This document shows, one piece after another, positions 15,601-22,565 of a stretch of 32,656 nt of DNA (its first letter is position 1; the number at the start of each line of letters is the position of its first letter). Position numbers and translations under genes: made by a program. The DNA is taken from assembly GCA_021732285.1 (NCBI GenBank), contig JAKFVH010000313.1, positions 1 through 32,656 of the forward strand, read 5' to 3'. This DNA is from Reyranella sp. (GTDB taxonomy: Bacteria; Pseudomonadota; Alphaproteobacteria; Reyranellales; Reyranellaceae). The notes beneath the pieces are model-generated. The model was not told the DNA's origin, made no database searches, and worked only from the letters and a program-made list of their open reading frames with translations.

Positions 15601-17504
15601 TCGACGGCGGCGGCGCGATGACGCTCACCGGCGGTGCGGTGCTCAATGCCCAGCAGCAGGTCACCGTCGGCGGCACGGGCAGCGGCCTGATGATGGTGGC
15701 CGGCGGCATGCTTTCCGTCGGCACGGCGTCGAGCGCCGCCAACCTCGTCATCGGACAGCACAGCGGCAGCACCGGCGCGGTCATCAACCTCGAGCAGATC
15801 TCGGCCAACGGCACGGTGGTGGTGGGCGGCGCGGGCACCGGCACGCTCGAGCTGATCGGCGTCGCTTCGTCCATGTCCGACACCGGCGCCGACATCGGCC
15901 AGTCGGCCGGCTCGCGCGGCAGCGTCATCGTCAGTGGCGGCGAATGGACCAACAACGGCCTGCTGACGGTTGGCGACGCCGGTACGGGCTCGCTGCTGAT
16001 CAACGGCATGAACCGCGGCATCACCGGGCAGGCGACGGCTTACGACGCCACGATCGGCAATCAGGCGGGCGGCCGCGGCACGGTCACGCTCGACGGCGGC
16101 GAGCTTCTGGTCGCCAACATCTTCTCGTCCTCCAGCACGCTGGTCGTCGGCAATGCCGGGACGGGCAGCCTGGTGCTGCAGAACGGCAGCGAGGTCGCCG
16201 TCGGCGCCGCGCAAGGCCAGTTCGGCAACAACACCGGGAACCTGATCGTCGGCGCCGCCGGCACGGGGCTCGTGCGCATCGGCGCCTACAGCTCGCTGCT
16301 GGTCTACGGCGATGCCGTGGTCGGCGGCGGCGCAGGCACCGGCCAGATGATCGTGGGCCAGGGCACCGACGAGGGCGCGCTGTTCGCGACCAACGGCACG
16401 CTCGATGTCGGCGGCCATGGGCAGGTCACGCTGGGCGGCACCCACGCCACCCTGCGCGCCGCCAACATCGACGTCGCGGCCGGCGGCTCGATCTCGGGCA
16501 CCGGCACGGTGTCGGGCATGGGCGGCGGCAACAAGACCGTGGCGCTGACTGATATCGACAATGACGGCTCGATCACCGCCGTGGGCGGCAACCTCCTGCT
16601 CTACGGCTCGGTCGAGGGCACCGGCACGCTCGGCATCGGCACCAACGCGACCTTGACCTTGCAGGCCGCCGTCGAATCGACCCAGGCGCTCGCCTTCGGC
16701 AACAATTCTAAGGCCGTGCTGAACGACGTGCGCGGCTTCCATGGCACCATCACCGGCTTCGGCTCGGACGACGTGATCGATCTCACCGGCGTCCAGGCGA
16801 CCAACCCGAGCTGGGGCGGCGGCGTGCTGACGCTCGACACGCCGTTCGGCCAGATCTTCTTGAACATCGCTGGGCAGTACGCGCGCAACAGCTTCTCGGT
16901 GCAGTCGGACGGCCTTGGCGGCACCTACGTGTCGGGCGGCTACGGCGACGTCCATATCGTGAGCCTCGATGGCTTCGCCTACGACTTCCAGGCGGTCGGC
17001 GAGTTCGTCGCCGCGCGCGGCAACGGCGGCGGCACGTCCTGGCAGGTCCAGATCCAGACCGACGGCCAGCACGGCACCGCGAGCTGGACGACCGGGCTCG
17101 CCGCCCAGTTCGGCGACACCGCCGTGATCTTCGAAGTCGGCAAGCCGATCACGCTGCATGTCGACGGCAAGGCCGATACCGTGCTGACGCCCGATGCCAG
17201 CCACGCCTTCTCGGGCGGCACGCTGACGGCGGTGTCGGGCGACACCTGGCGGGTGGCGTGGAACTCGGGCGAGGTCATCACCGTCAGCGAGCACGGCATC
17301 TCGCTCGACTGGCAGGTCTCGGCCCACGACCCGGGGTCGGTGCAGGGCCTGCTCGGCCCCAACAGTGCGCCGTGGTCGCACCTCCAGCTGCCCGACGGCA
17401 CCCTGATGCGCCACGCCTGGAGCAACGACCAGATCGTCGGCGCCTACGCCGATGGCTGGCGCGTGGCGCACTCGCTGTTCGAGCACCATCATTCGCCATT
17501 GTGA
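12651..17504 (+). CDS. giant surface-type protein: glycosidase-like head, beta-helix repeats, VWD-like tail
   Basis: A 1617-residue protein. Residues 1 to about 350 resemble a TIM-barrel glycoside hydrolase: SEIVLNVTWAQLETTQGTYD, KLRVWGGFTAPSWAKDI, FHLFDSGNELNGGN and NIELWDFP suggest barrel strands with acidic residues. About 390-490 looks like a cadherin/Ig-type repeat, with a similar one near 800-900. About 1000-1290 holds beta-helix repeats such as LLTVGDAGTGSLLING and LVVGNAGTGSLVLQNGS. From about 1430 the sequence GDVHIVSLDGFAYDFQAVGE and later GLLGPNS recall a von Willebrand type D domain, but it has no cysteine. No signal peptide, autotransporter barrel or RTX repeat is visible, so its export route is unknown. 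ATG 12651 has GGAGA 9 bases before it; a TTG at 12624 is a less likely start. It is divergent from the lipoprotein/autotransporter pair. Confidence 0.78.
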   Translation: MSLPFDGFKAAQTGLVDMGNISFYDTGATPAFNPFELAQYATSFSEIVLNVTWAQLETTQGTYDTSFIDSAIQQVNLFNSTYNTDLGIKLRVWGGFTAPSWAKDINGAAITVTGQNAVDPGSYAPQTIGRFWSTDYINAWQSLQSQLAGKYDGMSIIRGMSQTAGAYATDEPFVPLKTNAAVSTNPADGTVNQIAQLQMGGYHDAAEMLTLRAAIADYSQWSTTPLDYTMNTFHLFDSGNELNGGNFTLAVLQQARNSGRIVQAGNHALRDPLYSPDDVVYSQLANDAMVKPGAVSNSFQTAAPIILAGFPGWQSTVSQGVQLNAGNIELWDFPTNAGVPNGFLSFTPAQLANLASILAAGSPPPTTGAPDDGSSLAFIAPGAVSGAPGRVAFTGTDAVLLASNSSATSYSVTLTALNGGTLGIDGLGNFFGATSGTVLNFNGSLSMVNTVLAHLTDTVRSGTDVVHIVATDNNGNTIVRDVGVQTSAPVAPPSVTPGLLPANQLFSFTDGTACVVGQGQGGNLDVAGQLGNSGVLVVGGVQSQYSLSGNLDVSGNSSLLAALSPSAYSTASLTIGGTFSVQSGADAFFSGTLAAATINNAGGTIRANGTLNATASNTITNTGTIEAVADYTLGAQRLVVSDNLTGAGTLIVDAGATLVLNGTVNTQTVNFIANSATQLAQYPYSPSTLVLKDPANFTSSSINNFTFADRLVLENIAISGTPTYVGGVLTVNRPGGLPALTFQMPDPDGHLTGLNVQTFTSGSTVAISFVAPSGGIQPGVFVPGGASAGALGTLHGTSGVRVVVPDVVLQAPGAATATYSATIESTSGIVRVSGFDTVDVGGGTKVTIPNIATTTATTFATTMAQVEQYLQTLTYQARSTAADQIIITVTDTSARSGAATINVTNTDVSGAFLWNPALGSTDFADAANWNVGGTPPGGGNVALFGAGNHTATGNGAVGQIFDTGTTKLTGHITAQGIGGLAVSVDGGGAMTLTGGAVLNAQQQVTVGGTGSGLMMVAGGMLSVGTASSAANLVIGQHSGSTGAVINLEQISANGTVVVGGAGTGTLELIGVASSMSDTGADIGQSAGSRGSVIVSGGEWTNNGLLTVGDAGTGSLLINGMNRGITGQATAYDATIGNQAGGRGTVTLDGGELLVANIFSSSSTLVVGNAGTGSLVLQNGSEVAVGAAQGQFGNNTGNLIVGAAGTGLVRIGAYSSLLVYGDAVVGGGAGTGQMIVGQGTDEGALFATNGTLDVGGHGQVTLGGTHATLRAANIDVAAGGSISGTGTVSGMGGGNKTVALTDIDNDGSITAVGGNLLLYGSVEGTGTLGIGTNATLTLQAAVESTQALAFGNNSKAVLNDVRGFHGTITGFGSDDVIDLTGVQATNPSWGGGVLTLDTPFGQIFLNIAGQYARNSFSVQSDGLGGTYVSGGYGDVHIVSLDGFAYDFQAVGEFVAARGNGGGTSWQVQIQTDGQHGTASWTTGLAAQFGDTAVIFEVGKPITLHVDGKADTVLTPDASHAFSGGTLTAVSGDTWRVAWNSGEVITVSEHGISLDWQVSAHDPGSVQGLLGPNSAPWSHLQLPDGTLMRHAWSNDQIVGAYADGWRVAHSLFEHHHSPL

Positions 17505-17511
17505 CGGCCGC

Positions 17512-18318
17512 TCAGGACAAGCGTGCTCCCTGCTCGACGACGATGAAGGTCGCCCACGCCAGCAAGGCGATGCCCAGCGGCGCGCTCAGCCTGCGGCCCC
17601 AGGAGACGTTCTTCTCGACGGCCATCACCGCGCCCAGCGCCAGCATCCAGCCGACGCTGCCCGTGCCGACCACGAACATCAAAAGCATGATCGCCCAGCA
17701 GCAGCCGACGCAGAACAGGCCATGGAAGAGGCCAAGCCGGAAACTCTCGCGGCCGGGCGCCTGCCCGCGCCAGTGCTCGTTGATGAAACTGAACGGCGTG
17801 CGGCACTTGTCCAGGCAGGCATATTTCAGCCGGCTGAACTGGAAGGCGCCGGCCATCGCCAGCACGGTCGCACCGACCAGCCAGCCGTTGAGGCTCAACC
17901 AGGGCACCCAGCCCGCCAGGCTGTGCAGCCCATAGTCGACCGCGTGTGCGGCAAGCCCGAAGGCCAGCCACACCGCCAGGTATCCCGCGATCAGCAGCGC
18001 GAGCAGCGCCGTGCGGTCGGCGCGGCGTTCGGTCACCCGCGCGAACATACCGAGCAGCGGCAAGGTCGTGGGCAGCATCATGGCCGCGATCATCAGCACC
18101 CATCCCAGGGCATAGAGCAGTGCCGGCACGATCACCGGTCCCGCGGGCACCGCCCGGCACAGCCAGGCGCCGAGGCCGAGCTCCGTCCATTTGCCGTGAT
18201 CGAGATAGCGGCCGTGCGGGCTCAGCTCCCACAGGAAGAGCGTGAGCCAGGCCACGGCGATCAGGCCAACCAGCAGCGCCAGGAACGCCCGTCGCGGCTC
18301 GATCGGGCTCGCGATCAC
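17512..18318 (-). CDS. DUF2182 integral membrane protein
   Basis: A 268-residue polytopic membrane protein with about seven hydrophobic segments. The family marks are WVLMIAAMMLPTTLPLL in the second or third segment and the loop KYACLDKCRTPFSFI, whose two cysteines, together with a later CVGCCWAIMLLMF, make a likely metal or haem site. DUF2182 proteins are described as predicted metal-binding membrane proteins; no reaction is established. Translation starts at GTG 18318, 8 bases after the DUF1326 stop, so the two form an operon and probably work together. The stop lies 7 bases from that of the giant surface-protein gene, which converges on it. Confidence 0.85.
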   Translation of the reverse strand: MIASPIEPRRAFLALLVGLIAVAWLTLFLWELSPHGRYLDHGKWTELGLGAWLCRAVPAGPVIVPALLYALGWVLMIAAMMLPTTLPLLGMFARVTERRADRTALLALLIAGYLAVWLAFGLAAHAVDYGLHSLAGWVPWLSLNGWLVGATVLAMAGAFQFSRLKYACLDKCRTPFSFINEHWRGQAPGRESFRLGLFHGLFCVGCCWAIMLLMFVVGTGSVGWMLALGAVMAVEKNVSWGRRLSAPLGIALLAWATFIVVEQGARLS

Positions 18319-18326
18319 GGGTTGGC

Positions 18327-18929
18327 TCAGGCGGTGAAGACGAACGTGCTTTGCAGCGCGTTGTAGCCTTTCAGGTCGACGTCGATGCCCAGCGCCTTGT
18401 TCTTGGCGCGGTAGTGCGGTGACTTGCCGACGAACACCGGTGCGCCTGGCACGGTCGAGAAGATCGTGTCGGTGAGAGTCGTGACCTTGCCGGTGGTGCC
18501 CTGGTAGGGCTCGAGCTCGGCGTAGCCCACGTCGCCGATCTTGATGGTGCCCTTGCCACCCTGCACGTCGAAGGTGATGGGGACCTGCTCGACGGACACG
18601 ACCTCGCCGATCAGCTTGACGAGATCGCCGACCGGACCGCCTTGCTTGCCGGTATAGACCTGCAACAGGGCGTCCTTCTGCTGGGGGCTCGCCTTGTCAT
18701 CGATGTAAACGGCGGCGCGCCAATTGCCCTGGAGGATGTTGCCGGGCACGTGAGCCAGGGCGACGATCGTGCAGCCGGCGACGTCGACGCCGTCGATGGT
18801 GCCCTTGTCGAAGTGCCAGCCGACGATGGTGTCGCAGGTGCCGTTGTCGGGATCCTCGCCGATCCAGCACGGGCAGAGCACCCGGCAGTTGCAAACTTCG
18901 AGAAGTCGGCCTTCGAGATGGTAAGCCAT
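18327..18929 (-). CDS. DUF1326 domain protein
   Basis: A 200-residue soluble protein of the DUF1326 family. The N-terminus YHLEGRLLEVCNCRVLCPCW carries the conserved CNCxxxCPCW cysteine cluster, with another Cys in GTCDTIVGWHFDKG. The rest is a beta-rich domain (VYIDDKASPQQKDALLQV, GGKGTIKIGDVGYAEL, YRAKNKALGIDVDL). The cysteines suggest metal or redox chemistry, but the function is unknown. DUF1326 and DUF2182 genes are often neighbours, as here. GGGGGG 5-10 bases before the ATG is the ribosome site. A promoter-like sequence lies at 18991-19017. Confidence 0.88.
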   Translation of the reverse strand: MAYHLEGRLLEVCNCRVLCPCWIGEDPDNGTCDTIVGWHFDKGTIDGVDVAGCTIVALAHVPGNILQGNWRAAVYIDDKASPQQKDALLQVYTGKQGGPVGDLVKLIGEVVSVEQVPITFDVQGGKGTIKIGDVGYAELEPYQGTTGKVTTLTDTIFSTVPGAPVFVGKSPHYRAKNKALGIDVDLKGYNALQSTFVFTA

Positions 18930-18990
18930 GTCTGCCCCCCTGTTCTGTTGAGCTCTACGTGCTCTACAAAACGCGACGCCGAGCGTTCGC

Positions 18991-19017
18991 TAAGTACGAG
19001 ATGGCCTTGAGTGTCAA
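18991..19017 (-). promoter_or_regulatory. putative sigma-70 promoter for the DUF1326/DUF2182 operon
   Basis: Reading leftwards, a perfect TTGACA (19017-19012) is followed after 15 bases by TACTTA (18996-18991). The spacing is a little short. It lies about 60 bases before the DUF1326 start and just after the ligD stop, so the pair need not depend on ligD transcription. Confidence 0.45.
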
Positions 19018-19052
19018 AGCAGATCACTTTGAAGGGTGCTGCGCAATCCGAA

Positions 19053-22000
19053 TCAGGGAGAGGTCATTTCCTTGCCACGAGGCCTCTTCATCGTGAAGGC
19101 GTCCGGCGAGATCCCGCGCTGGACCTGCGCCCACTCGACCGGTGCCGCGATCGGGAAGCCGGGCAGGGCGCGCGGCGAGAAGGCGGCGATCGCCGTGGTG
19201 CCGGGTTTGTTGTAGCGGCAATCGATGTTGGCCTTGGCGAGCCGGGCAGCGAGCTGCTCGCTGTAGCGCAGCGCCTCTGCCGCGTTCAGGTCGGGCTCGA
19301 TCGGCACCATGACATGCAGCTCGCGGCCGCCCGTGAGCTTGGGCCAGCTCTCCAGCCCTTCGGCCTGCAGGAGGGTGCGCAGGCGCAGTGCCGTGTCGGC
19401 CGCGGTAACGCTCAGCACCAGCATGTCCGGCCGCTCGAGGTCGTCGATGGTGACGTTGGCGACCAAAAGCTCGACGGCGCCCATCTCGACCAGGCCCAAA
19501 AGGCCGTCGACGCTGTCGATCCAAAAGCGGTCGTCGCCCGTCTTGCGCACCGCCTTGGGCGGCTTGCCCAATGCATTGCCCACCGGCCTGATGGGCCGCC
19601 GCGCGAGATGGACCAGCGCCTGCTTGGAAACTTTCTTCCAGTAGGCGGCGAGCTCGGCCTTCGATGGCGCGATGCCTGCGGCGCCCGGCAGCGTCTGTTT
19701 CAGCCCGGCAATGCCCTCCCACGGATCGTGATCGAGGAACGCCAGCCGCTTGGGCAGATTGAGCAGCGTGAAATGGTTCGACCGGATGTTCTCGCCGAGC
19801 TCGTCCCAGGCGAGCGGCACCGACACCGGCGCACCCTCGCGGGCGCGCGTGGAATAGGCGCCGATGGCGGTGGCGCCCATGCCGTTGCGCAGGTAGTCGA
19901 CATAGATGCGGCCGCGCCGGCCGCTCTTGGCCATGTTGTCGGTGTAGAGGTCGGGCCGGTCGGCCGCCATCGCCGAGGCGATGGACTGGGCGAAGGTTTT
20001 TATGGTGTCCCAGTCGGCCTGCGGCGTCAGCGGAAAGACGACATGCAGGCCCTTGCCGCCGGTGGTCTTCACGAAGCTTTCGAGCTTGAGCGCCGCCAGC
20101 CTGCGGCGCACGTCGTGCGCGGCGTCGATCACGCGCTGCCACGGCACGTTGTCGCCGGGATCGAGATCGATGGTGACGCGATCGGGCAGCTCCGGCCGGT
20201 CGGCCTTGGCGCCCCACGGATGGATCTCCAGCACGCTCGCCTGCACCAGCTCGAGCAGGCCGGGCAGATCGTCGATCACCAGCATCGGCTGCTCGTCGTT
20301 GGGCACCGCCACCTGGCGCACGCTGTCGCTGAGCCCCGCCCAGGCATGCTTCTGGAAGAAGCCCTTTTCGTTGATGCCTTCGGGATGGCGCAGCAGGCTG
20401 AGCGGCCGGCCGACCAGGTGCGGCAGGATCCAGTCGGCGATCTCGCCGTAGAACTCGGCGAGCCCCTGCTTGGTGATGCCCTGGTCGGGCCACAGCAGCC
20501 GGCCGGGATTCGTAAGCCGCACCGGCAACTCGGCATCGCCCCGTCGTCCCGACCGGAGCGAAGCGGAGCGGAGGGATCTCTTCTGAGAAGCTCCCTCCGC
20601 TCCGCGCTTCGCGCTCCGGTCGGGACGGCGGTCTTCGACCGCCGCCTCGACCAGCTCGCGGAACACCGCGTGCCTTATCAGCCCGCCACCGGTGCGGCCG
20701 CGATATTCGATCTCGGCCGACAGCACCGGCTCGACCCAGCGCACGCCTTTGGGCGGCGCGGTCTCGTCCTTCAGGGGCGGCGTCGTGGTGCGCAGGGGAT
20801 CGAGCCGCTGCCACAGCTCGCGCGCGCTCGCCGCGGTGAAGCCCGAGCCGCAATGGCCGACCGGCACCAGCCGGCTGCCGGCATACTCGCCCAGCACCAG
20901 CGCGCCCACCGACTTGGGATCGATGGTCGAGGGCACGAAGCCTGCGATCACGAAGCTGTCGCTCTGGCTCGACTTCACTTTCAGCCACGTCTTCACCCGG
21001 CCCGAGCGGTAGGGCGACGCCGCCTGCTTGGAGATGATGCCTTCGAGGCCGAGCCGGCTCGCATGCCTGAACACCGCATCGCCGTCGCCCGCGATATGGT
21101 CGCTGTAACGGAGACGCCCGGCATTGCCGGCGTCGGCCAAAACCTCGGCCAGCGCCGCCTTGCGCGCGCTGAGCGGCGCTTCGCGCAGGTCGAAGCCGTC
21201 GAGGTAGAGCAGGTCGAAGGCATAGAACAGCATGTCGCCGCCGCCGCTTTTCAGCGCGTCGACCAGCATGGCGAAGCTCGCGACGCCTGCCGCCGTCTGC
21301 ACCACCACCTCGCCGTCGATGATCGCGACCTTGGCCGGCACCTCGGCAAGCGCCGGCACGACGACAGGGAAGCGCTCGGTCCAGTCGAGCCCCTGCCGGC
21401 TGAACAGTTTTACCCGTCCGTTCTCCAGGTGCGCCTGCAGGCGATAGCCGTCGTGCTTGATCTCGTGCAGCCAGCCGCCGCCTGCGGGCGCGGTCTCGGT
21501 CGCCGTCGGCAGGGTGGGCTCGATGAAGCCCGGCATCGCCGCCTTCTTCGCCTTCGGCAGAGCAGCGGCATCGACGGGCGCCTTGCGCCGGCGCTTCTTC
21601 TTCTTGGCCTCGGTGACCTCGCCTCCCAGCTCCGGAGAGGGGCCCGACGCCCACACGCGATCCTGCTCGCGGCCGATCGCCTCGATGCTCCGCCCGGTCG
21701 CGGCCGAGTGCGGCTTTTCCAGAAGGATGTCCGGTGCATCGGCCGGCCGCGCCGCCTCGTCGTCGGACTTGAACAGCAGCCAGTTCTCGTTCTTCTCGCG
21801 CGGCTTGGGTTTCATGCGCACGAGATGCCACTGGCCTTTCAGCTTCTTGCCGTTCAGGTGGAACTTCAGATGCCCTTTGCGATAGCCGAACGCGGGATCG
21901 AAGTCGGGCGCCCAGGTGCCCTGGTCCCAGATCATCACCGTGCCGCTGCCGTACTGCCCCTCGGGGATGACGCCTTCGAAGCCGCCATAGTCGAGCGGAT

Positions 22001-22235
22001 GATCCTCGGTCGCGACGGCCAGCCGCTTCTTGCCGGCGATCAGGCTCGGTCCTTCCGGCACCGCCCAGCTCTTCAGCACGCCGTCGAGCTCGAGCCGGAA
22101 GTCGTAATGCAGACGCCGCGCCGCATGCTTCTGGATGACGTACGCATTGCCCGGCGTCGCCGCCGGCCGTCCCGGCGGCTCGGGCGTCTTGGAGAAGTCG
22201 CGCTTGGCGTTGTAGGCGTCGAGGGACTTGGCCAC
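19053..22235 (-). CDS. ligD: DNA ligase D (NHEJ) with an extra C-terminal polymerase-like domain
   Basis: A 1060-residue LigD, longer than the usual 800-900. It trims, fills and seals double-strand breaks with Ku. Residues 1 to about 190 are the 3'-phosphoesterase (RLHYDFRLELDG with His43/Asp45). About 235-530 is the ATP-dependent ligase with Lys260 in EIKHDGYR, later DGEVVV and LEGIISK. About 572-850 is the primase-type polymerase: LLWPDQGITKQGLAEFY, FFQKH, TIDLDPG with Asp690/Asp692, VKTTGGKGLHVVFPL. Residues about 857-1010 repeat the polymerase pattern (ELAAYWKKVSKQALVHLARR, TGGRELHVMVPI) but have LSVTA where DLDPG belongs, so this copy should be inactive. Residues 535-566 come from a palindromic DNA element read in frame. 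The start is 44 bases from the divergent DUF2277 gene. Confidence 0.93.
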   Translation of the reverse strand: MAKSLDAYNAKRDFSKTPEPPGRPAATPGNAYVIQKHAARRLHYDFRLELDGVLKSWAVPEGPSLIAGKKRLAVATEDHPLDYGGFEGVIPEGQYGSGTVMIWDQGTWAPDFDPAFGYRKGHLKFHLNGKKLKGQWHLVRMKPKPREKNENWLLFKSDDEAARPADAPDILLEKPHSAATGRSIEAIGREQDRVWASGPSPELGGEVTEAKKKKRRRKAPVDAAALPKAKKAAMPGFIEPTLPTATETAPAGGGWLHEIKHDGYRLQAHLENGRVKLFSRQGLDWTERFPVVVPALAEVPAKVAIIDGEVVVQTAAGVASFAMLVDALKSGGGDMLFYAFDLLYLDGFDLREAPLSARKAALAEVLADAGNAGRLRYSDHIAGDGDAVFRHASRLGLEGIISKQAASPYRSGRVKTWLKVKSSQSDSFVIAGFVPSTIDPKSVGALVLGEYAGSRLVPVGHCGSGFTAASARELWQRLDPLRTTTPPLKDETAPPKGVRWVEPVLSAEIEYRGRTGGGLIRHAVFRELVEAAVEDRRPDRSAKRGAEGASQKRSLRSASLRSGRRGDAELPVRLTNPGRLLWPDQGITKQGLAEFYGEIADWILPHLVGRPLSLLRHPEGINEKGFFQKHAWAGLSDSVRQVAVPNDEQPMLVIDDLPGLLELVQASVLEIHPWGAKADRPELPDRVTIDLDPGDNVPWQRVIDAAHDVRRRLAALKLESFVKTTGGKGLHVVFPLTPQADWDTIKTFAQSIASAMAADRPDLYTDNMAKSGRRGRIYVDYLRNGMGATAIGAYSTRAREGAPVSVPLAWDELGENIRSNHFTLLNLPKRLAFLDHDPWEGIAGLKQTLPGAAGIAPSKAELAAYWKKVSKQALVHLARRPIRPVGNALGKPPKAVRKTGDDRFWIDSVDGLLGLVEMGAVELLVANVTIDDLERPDMLVLSVTAADTALRLRTLLQAEGLESWPKLTGGRELHVMVPIEPDLNAAEALRYSEQLAARLAKANIDCRYNKPGTTAIAAFSPRALPGFPIAAPVEWAQVQRGISPDAFTMKRPRGKEMTSP
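20545..20627. repeat. palindromic element inside ligD, read in frame
   Basis: Arms 20545-20576 and 20592-20627 match as reverse complements apart from two 2-base length differences. The loop has its own small palindrome, CTTCTGAGAAG. Ends such as GTCGTCCCGACCGGAGCG and GGAGGGATCT match the family at 4921-5062 and 6626-6700. In LigD it codes an Arg/Ser-rich stretch (DRRPDRSAKRGAEG and on to RSGRRGD) in the linker between ligase and polymerase, with no stop and no frame change. A second tiny hairpin, GCGGTCTTCGACCGC, follows directly. Confidence 0.85.
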
Positions 22236-22279
22236 GATGGCAGGGTAGCATGATCCGACCCCATTGCCGGAGGCAGTCC

Positions 22280-22552
22280 ATGTGCCGCAACATCCGCAAT
22301 CTCTACAACTTCAAGCCGCCCGCCACCGACGAGGAGATCCAGGCCTCGTCGCTGCAATTCGTGCGCAAGCTCTCAGGCTTCAACCGCCCGTCCAAGGCCA
22401 ACGAGGAAGCGTTCAACCGGGCCGTCGCCGAGGTGACGCACGCCGCGCGCCACCTGATCGATGCGCTGGTGACGACGGCGCCGCCGCGCGACCGCGAGGT
22501 CGAGGCCGAGAAGGCGCGCGCCCGCTCGGCGCTGCGCTTCGCCCGCCCGTAG
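22280..22552 (+). CDS. DUF2277 family protein
   Basis: A 90-residue soluble protein. The whole length matches DUF2277: MCRNIRNLYNFKPPATDEEI at the start, QFVRKLSGFNRPSKANEEAF in the middle, TTAPPRDREVEAEKARARS near the end. No function is known. GGAGG 7 bases before ATG 22280 fixes the start over the earlier GTG-type alternatives. It is divergent from ligD across 44 bases and is followed after 13 bases by the sensor kinase, so it may lead that operon. Confidence 0.88.
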   Translation: MCRNIRNLYNFKPPATDEEIQASSLQFVRKLSGFNRPSKANEEAFNRAVAEVTHAARHLIDALVTTAPPRDREVEAEKARARSALRFARP

Positions 22553-22565
22553 CGCGGGCTTTGCC

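Noticed and set aside
14715..17492. 925-codon open frame on the minus strand opposite the giant surface protein
   Set aside because: Composition is typical of an antisense shadow, while the plus strand shows recognisable repeats and domains.
19011..22253. 1080-codon open frame on the plus strand opposite ligD
   Set aside because: LigD has clear motifs on the other strand; this frame has none and exists because stops are rare in GC-rich DNA.
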